In this document: positions 52,693-61,600 of the stretch, piece after piece
Numbering within the stretch: the stretch's first letter is position 1
How the letters are laid out: each line of letters opens with the position of its first letter
Assembly: GCA_949825025.1 (NCBI GenBank)
Contig: OX463781.1
Location: 36,411,537 to 36,475,536 of the forward strand
Reading direction: 5' to 3'
Source: Siphlonurus alternatus
Taxonomy: Eukaryota > Arthropoda > Insecta > Ephemeroptera > Siphlonuridae
Length of the DNA stretch: 64,000 nt
Position numbers and translations under genes: made by a program
The notes under the pieces: model-generated
Told to the model about the DNA's origin: nothing
Seen by the model: the letters and a program-made list of their open reading frames with translations, nothing else
Databases searched by the model: none

Positions 52693-55600
52693 TACTGATG
52701 AAGTAGCTGTTCCGATATGTTGGTTGTTCTGATCGATATTGTGTGTGGGGGGCATTTGCCTTCTTCAGTTCACCTATTGAGATAATATAACTTTTATTTT
52801 TTTTTTCTTTCTCTATCCTCCCATGTTATACTACATTCTCTTTCCCAATAAAACATGACTATTATTTTAATGTTGTCATTTTAAAATTAACTCCATTCTT
52901 AACCCTATCATTTTGCTCTTCTGAATTATTCACGATATCTAGCCCAAACATTTACAGTCATAGGGGATGAAAAATGTTGACGTTAAAATTTGAATGTATC
53001 GAAATAATGGCTGATTAATGGCTATTAACTGAGGTTTAAACGTAAGCAATTATTTTTTTTAGCAAAAATATGCAATATCAAATGCATAGACTCTTAATAG
53101 CACATTTTTAATGCATATATAATTAGCACATACTAGTATATTTATTTTATAATGGGTGCGATTCACGAAGCACTTTTAGCCAGGTTTCTAACCACGTTTA
53201 GCTTAACCACGTTTAACTATTCCTGTTTTACGTTGGTAAACCACCTAGTTAAACGTGGTTAGAAACCTGAATAACTGCTTCGTGAATCACCCCCAATGTT
53301 TTTATCACATAGTAGAGTGCATAGTGAATGGTGTTCAACGAATAAATTAATTAATTATTATATTCACTGAACTATGATTATATTATTAAAATAAAGCTCA
53401 AAAACCGGTACTCTAGCCTTTCACCGTTTCTCTCCCCTCCCTAACTGACAGAGTAGAGTATAGCAAGCAGATAATGTTTTATGTTTTCGTCTGAATTATT
53501 CTATATAAGTATAGCTCCCAGCTTGAGTTATTGATTGTCTCGTTCACCTGTTGAAGACGTTGAAGTGTAAAATCGGGGCATGCAGTATCAACATTTTTTA
53601 TCAACCCTACATCACTTTCTGCTGTTTTCACGCGCGACAGTTAGGAAAAATTTAATGTAAAATGTTCATTGCAATGAAAACAGGACCATAAATAAATAAA
53701 AAAAAAAAAAATGGTAGGATTAATTCTCAAAGGAGATTAATCTGGATAGTTATCTTGCTTTTCGCGCCCCACATTTACATTCAATCAAGCTAATTATAGT
53801 AAGTTCCAGGGCTAACTCAAGTATACTAAACTTATATGTAGAGCATAATCCGGTACTACAAATTTCTAGGCTTAAAACTATACCACTCGTAAATTTCTTC
53901 TTGAAAGGCTATTAGAACTATAACTTGACATATTTAATGAATTAAATAATTATAATGCAAATTTATTTAAAGTTCAAATAACTCACAAAAAACTCTAATT
54001 TTAAATTAAAGCATCAAGCTTTAATAATGATCTATTCTAATAATATGAATTGAAGAATTTTAATAAGGTTAATTAAATTAAATCTTTCTCACACAGAATC
54101 TCTAATTTCGCAGTGTATAATTGTTTGTTTAATTTTTAACTGAATTATAATAATGTCTAGAATGTAAGTGTTAGTACATAAGTATTTATAATTTTGTATT
54201 TTAAATCATTTCTTATTTTGGATCATAATTGTTCGAGAAAATGTGTTTTAAATTATTGTAAGCTAGTATAAGTTAGTATACTGTAAGTTGAAAAGTTGAT
54301 TTGGACTTGCATTGTTCTAAATATTCTATTTTTGAGCTTAATCATTATTGTTTAATCATAAATTCTTAGTATATAAATCATAGTCTGTAAGTTGTTCAAA
54401 CAAAATATGTAATATTAATGTAATCAATTGGTCAGGGGCCCTGACCAGTCAGGGGTTAGAAAAGGCATTATTGCCTTACCCTCGCCATGTAAGTCGAATA
54501 AATAAATAAAATAAATAAATAAATATAAATTAAGAACGAATGTGATCAGGTGGACGCTCGCACATAGCTTCGTTTCGTATCGCATGCGATCGTACGTTTC
54601 TAATTTAAGCCGGTATTACATGATACAATTTTTCTAACTATTGAATACAATTTAGCATTACAAGAAAACTTAATCTCCATTTGTTTGTACGGAGAGGAAA
54701 TTTTCTTGTAAGATAAAATTCAAAAATTGTATCGTGTAATACAGGCTTTAGATCTGGTTCTAAATTCATATCATACGAAGTCATATGATGCAATACGAAG
54801 GCAGTGTGCGATCACCCTTATACTTACACTCTAGGGACCATTTGTGTATATCGTTCATGAAGTCTGGTGGTACGTCAAGGTTGATGTCTCTGATGGTGCG
54901 AATTCTGTGGACATAATATAATGAGGTCAGCGGGTCAACTAACTACTGATGAGGTATAACAAACACGTAGTACGTACAAGGTATACCTTTCTGCCCAGCC
55001 TAAAACTCTCTCTTTCTCACCGCTACAACAAACTTACTTGAGATCAGTATGAAGAATGATATTTAAATTCACACAAGAAACATCCATAATATTTTTTTTA
55101 AATATTTTATTATACTTTAATAAGCATATTACTTTGATTTTAATGGATGAATTGAATGATTTTTTATTACGATTTTATATAAATGGTCAATTAATTTTTT
55201 TTTCCACATTTTACCATCAAATATTGTTGAAGATTACTCTGATGTTACATTGTTGACGATACATAAAACTTCAAGTTGTATAATATATCTAAATATGTCC
55301 ATATTTGAATTTCTGTTAGTAAAAAATGTTATAAATTTAATTTCTTATTATATAATAATTATGTTACGTGTTATACACGAGTTTATAATTATTATACGCA
55401 CTGATATAAGGAGCTATTTTTCTTAACTCTGAAATCATATAACCATGACTTTTATGAAAATTTTTTATGTTGTTTTATATTATATTATAATAATTTATAA
55501 TTAATGTACAGCTTCACGATGTAAAGTAATATTAAAAACAGTGTATAGCTTTGGTGGAAAGAAAGGGAAAAAATACAGATATCACACATTTCGACTCTTA

Positions 55601-58600
55601 TGGGGACGTGATTCAATTCAATAATTACCTCCCCCCCCCCTCATGGACACCACCATTACCCCTTATCCCTGTTATGGATTCATGCTATAATATCCTTGTA
55701 TCGTACATACATGAAAAATATGTTTTGTTTTAGTACTTAATTGTAATAATTGAAACACAAATGAACGCACTTAAACTGCATTGCAATGTGAAGGGTATTG
55801 TTCACTTTGCTCGAGTGCATAAGTATGACTAATTAGGGCACCTAGTTCTAGTAATGAGGAAAATTTTGCACTTATAGAATCTCTCAACTTAGCCTCTAAT
55901 ATTGTATTGTATTCTTTATAATCGGATTACCTAACCTGTAGTCGGTTTTCTGAATAAATATAATAATAAATAAATTTATGCACGTTATAATGCATGTGTA
56001 CTTACTGGGGATTTCTACTTGGATATAAATTTGACTTCCACCCCTCCTCTTCCTATTAATTAATTAGCTGAGGATTTTCTTACAATATTTTATAATTTTG
56101 TTCCCCATCAACTTATTAACACCCCAACTCGTGAAACGTCTACTTCGTCTAAAACTTTAGACTTACTACTTTGTGATAATCCTAATTTTATATTGGATGC
56201 AGAAGTTAACCCTGGTGTAAGTGATCATCATGCTATATTAGCAAAACTTGCACAGTCAAAACCAAAGTTAATAAAAAATGTAGAATGGTTTACAATTATA
56301 AGAAAGCTAACTGGCAAAGATTAAATTTAATGATTTCTACTCGACTTCCAACGAATAATTCTCAAAACATTGACCAATTATGGAATCAATGGAAAAAAGA
56401 ATTTTTCTACTGTATAGTTGATGCTTACATTCCAAAAATAAATCTCAAAGACCAAAAAAATCAACCTTGGATTACAAAAAAAAAATACTTAAATTGCTAG
56501 CAACACGTGATAACTTATTCAAAGACTGGAAAGAAACAAATAGTGATGAAATTAGATGTAAATATGTTGAAGTTAGAAATTGTGTTAAATATAAGATTTA
56601 GAAGGCCAAAGAGAAATATTTATGGAAATTGGGCTGCGGAAAAGATGGTCAAAAGAATCTGTGGAAATACGTACACAGTAAGCAACAAACAAATGCACAT
56701 CAGTCTTTTATGATTGATGGAAAAATTACTGACTATTTCAAAATATTTCAAATGCTTTTAATGATTGTTTTAAAAATAATTTTCAAAGAGATTGAAGCAG
56801 TGAGCATTATGTACCTAGGAATAAAAATCCTACTAACCAAATTAATGGAATTTTCCTAAGTCCTGTTAAAATCAGTCATATATTAAAGTTTTGTTTGTAG
56901 GTGTGTTGCAGCAGAGCGTACTTGATTAGGAGGCCACAACCCAGCCGGCGTGATCGTCATCTGTCGAGACATTAGCCGTCCGAAATTTAAAAAAATAACA
57001 TGCAATGTAATCGGGAGGAAATATTTTTTTTAAAATATTTACTTTATATTAATGAAGGTGTCTTGTAGTGCGATAATACTTCAATGTAGTCTCCCGTTTG
57101 CTAATTAATTTATTTAGTTCATAAATATCATACTTCTTGAGAAATAAGACGGTAAAGTTAGGGCGGGAACTTGGTCTTCTTCCAAGCTTTAGTAATGTAT
57201 CATGACGTCACGAAATATTGAAAATACAAAAGTACTTGAATCAACTTTCATACACATTATTTATTTTACTTGATATATACAAAGTATAGAAATTGCAATT
57301 AAGTAAAGTGAAAGTCACTCGCTATGAAGAAAGGCTTTCAATGTTCATATGACGTCATCGCCAGTAAACTGACTTTTATTACTTCGCGCATGGCGGCGCA
57401 TGCGCAGATGTAACAGAAGTAGCAGAAGTCGGGTTCATAAAAGTTTAATTAAAGTGTATTAATATTGTTTTTGCTTGAAAAAAAATGTTGTCCAGTAAGA
57501 TTAAACTATATTAAGTTAAACTTGTTTCATTTTCAAAACTCTAGCATACAGCGTAATTGTCGTAAACCTTGACCAAAGTGAAGCCCTCTCCCATTTGATT
57601 ACACGCAAACCTGCTGCTCAGTAGGACGGCTATTGAAAAAGGGCGCGGTCGTGCTGTGGCCTCCTAATCAAGTACGCTCTGGTTGCAGAATGGAATAAGT
57701 TTCCAGCGCATATTAAACTGTGTTCGAACAAAGAGTTTGCTATGGCTGCAAAGGAACATTTTCTGTTGAAAAATACATAGTATAGTATATTTTATTATAA
57801 TTTGACTCTAGCATATTATAGCTAAAATTATTGTAAATAGTATAAATATTAATTAAGGATAATTAACTGCCACATTTATTTGTGATATAGTGTTATTGAT
57901 GCTTTGTATGTTATCCCCACCCCTTTTTTTCTATTGTGTCCTATATGCAATATGTATTTGGGTGAAATAAAAAAAAAAATAAATAAATTATTCACATTAC
58001 TTTTTCAACAGTGTTGCCAGATTTGCCAGTGTAGCCACGCCTCTTGACCTTGACTGACGAATTCTCAGGTTATACCTTAAAATGAACTCGATGCATATGC
58101 TCTCTGTGTTTTTGACCTTAATTTATTCAATCACCAGTGACACTGTCAACTCATATATACTGCATGCATTACAAGTTTCTCCAAGATGCATTTATGCTAA
58201 AAATGAGTAAATTTTAGGTTTTGGACCCCCTCCCAAATTTACATAAATAAACTAAAAAAGAGATCCATCCGTCATGGCGGCTGAAGGTAGAGCGCTGGCG
58301 TGTAGCTCGTGCAATGAAGTGATTTTAGAGAGTGAAAAGACCATCTCCTGTGAAGCTGGATGTGTCTCAGTGTTCCATCTTAAGTGCACCGATCTAAAGG
58401 AGGCTGCACTTAAAGTTTTACGTGAGCATAAATGCATATTTTGGGCATGTCAAGTGTGTGTACAGGCCAAAAACGTGTCACTCGTGAGCTGCACCCAAGC
58501 TTTACGCCAAATGACTGAACTCGTTTCTCAAGTTGAAGCGCTGAGTAAGACTGTGCAAGTGCACGAAAATGCATTATCTGCATTGACGAAAGGTGAGAAA

Positions 58601-61600
58601 TCTCCTGAATTATCATATTCTTGTGTTGTTAAAGATATGACAAGTGATAATGCTAGTAAAAATTTAAATATAATAAAAACAAGGACTCGAAACCGCACTC
58701 TGGCGGCCAAGACACAAACTATGTCAAAAAATAATCCTCGTCATGACAGCATTAATTATAATGATGCTAAAGGTGAGAAATCAAAATATAGCGAGACAAA
58801 GTCAGCTCGTAATTTGAATAAAGTTGAAAATAATGCAAATTCTGATAGCGAGGATTCTAGCGAGTCAGAGGATGACGGTTTCAAGCGTGTAGAGAAACGT
58901 CGCAGGCGTGACGTCAAGAAAGTCTTTGGTACGGCAGACGACAACGATAAGTGCCCATTTCAAGCCGTCGCTCGCCGCGTGCATGTGCACGCGTGGCGGC
59001 TTAGAAAAACTACAACAGCCGATGGCCTTGCATCGTACCTGACGGGAGCACTCGACAGCGAGACTGTCACTTTGAAGGCGCTCCAAACAAGAGGTGACTA
59101 CGCGTCTTTTAAGGTCAGCGTGGACTATGAATTAATTGACAAGATATATGACCCCAGTGTATGGCCAAAAAATGCTGCCGTAGCCCGTTTTAGATTTTTT
59201 AGAAATTCAAATTTAGGGAAAATTCAAACAAAAATAAAAGAAAGTTAAACTCTAATGGTATTCAAGTTAATAATTCAAATGTTGATTTAATACATATCAA
59301 TATATGTTGTTTAAAAAATAAAACCACTGGTTTGTCAGACCGATTAATCGATTTTTCTAATAAAAAAATTGTTTGTATTACTGAACATTGGTTATAAAAA
59401 GGAGATTTCACTAATATATCCATAGATTCTTTACAATTTGCCGGCGCATTTTTTCGCAAAAAATCACATTATGGTGGGGCAATGATTTTTATTCAAAATA
59501 TTGAATTTATAGATAGACCAGATATTCGCAATATGTCAGTCGAAGGCCATTTCGAATGCACAGCAATAGATGTAATTTTAAATAATGTAAAGTGTACTGT
59601 GATATGTGTTTACCGTCCTCCTAATGGGGATATTCAATGTTTTTCTAATAAATTAGAGTCTTGTGCTTCTAAAATTAGAGAAAAAAATAGAGTTCCTATA
59701 TTTGCAGGTGATATTAATATTAATCTATTTGAAAATTCAAATATTGTAAAAAGTTTCAAAGATATTTTGTCCATTCATGATCTCCAGACGTTAATTTCAA
59801 AAGCAACCAGAGTCTGTGATACCACTGCTACTTTAATTGACAACGTGTTTGTTCCAAGTGTATTTTTAGAATATGTGTATCGTCGCTCTGTGGTTGATTT
59901 TACACTATCGGATCACAGAGCGCAAGTGATTGGGCTTAAATGTAATGGTATTAAAAATAAAAAGATAATTAAACAGTGTAGGCTATTTTCTGAAAATAAC
60001 ATAAATAAATTCAATGAGTGTTTATTAAGAGAGAATTGGGAACAAGTATTTAATAAACCAGATTTTAATGATAAATTTGATATGTTTCACAAAATGTATT
60101 CAAATCATTTTAATAATTGTATAACATCTAGTGAATTCGGTAGTGATAAAAATAATAAATGGAAGACCAAAGGTCTGAGAATTTTACAGAAAAAAATTAA
60201 AATTTTAACAAAACTTTCTAAATTATATCCTCAAAAATGGACAAAAGAGTATAGTAAATTATATTTCAAGTTGGTAGCTACTGCAAAAAAAATTTATAAT
60301 ACAAACGTTATTAATGCTTCGTCTAATAAAAGTGCAGCTATGTGGGAAATTATCAGAACATGACAAGGTAAATCCAAAACAAAAAAATTGTATTGATTCT
60401 CTAAATATTCAAAATAAAATTATAAAAGATCCTCAAAATATTGTTGAAAGTTTTAGTGAATGTTTCGAATCAAGTGTGAATAATATCAAACAAAATACAA
60501 ATCTCGGAACTAATAATAATAAATATAAAAATTATAAATATGAATCAAGTATTCCTATAAATAAAAATTCAATGTTCCATGAACCAACTACTCTTGTTGA
60601 AATAAAAAACATAATTAATTCTTTTAAAAATAAAAAATCTTCTGGTTTTGATAATATTCCTGATAATGTTTTTAAAAAATGTTCACATGGTATTTTGTAT
60701 ATACTTTCATACTTGTATAATTTGAGTATAGATAATGGTACATTTCCTCGCATTTTAAAAACCGCACAAGTAAACCCATTGTATAAAAAGGGATGTAAGA
60801 GTGACATTGGTAATTACAGGCCAGTTAGTTTGTTATCTTGTTTTTCAAAACTTTTAGAAAAAATTTTTTATAAAAGACTATTTAAATTCCTAAAAGTTCA
60901 TAATATTTTATCAAAGTTTCAACATGGTTTTCAATCTGGTAAAAGTACTGAAACAGCAATTTTTAACATAATTAATAATATTTTAAATGATATTGATTCA
61001 AGATATAAAACTGCTGGTATTTTTCTGGACTTATCGAAAGCATTCGATACTGTAGATCATGAACTATTATTGTATAAATTAAACAGGTATGGCATTAGGG
61101 GTATATGTAATGATTGGTTAAGATCTTTTGTAACTGGCCGCAAGCAATATGTAACTTTAACAAAAGTGGATTCAAAGGGAAATGCTTGTAATTTTAAATC
61201 ACAAGATCGTGTATTAACCTGTTCTGTAGCGCAGGGTTCCATATTAGGCCCAATATTGTTCCTCTTGTATGTTAATGATCTTCCTGATATTTGTTTTTTA
61301 CACAAATGTGACCCAACATTGTTTGCTGATGATACCAGTATAAAGATTTCTGCACCTACTAACGAGTCCCTTGCGTTAAAAATAAATAATATAATTCCTC
61401 ACATAGAACAATGGTTCTCAAATAATGGTTAGTCAATGAATAAAAGTAAAACAGAAGCTGTAATATTCAAGACTATACAAAACAAGACCACATTTATTGA
61501 TAAAATTAATATATATAATACAAATATTGATATAAAAAATCATGTTAAATTTCTTGGATTGTATGTGGATAGTAATTTAAGATGGGTAAATCATATTGAT

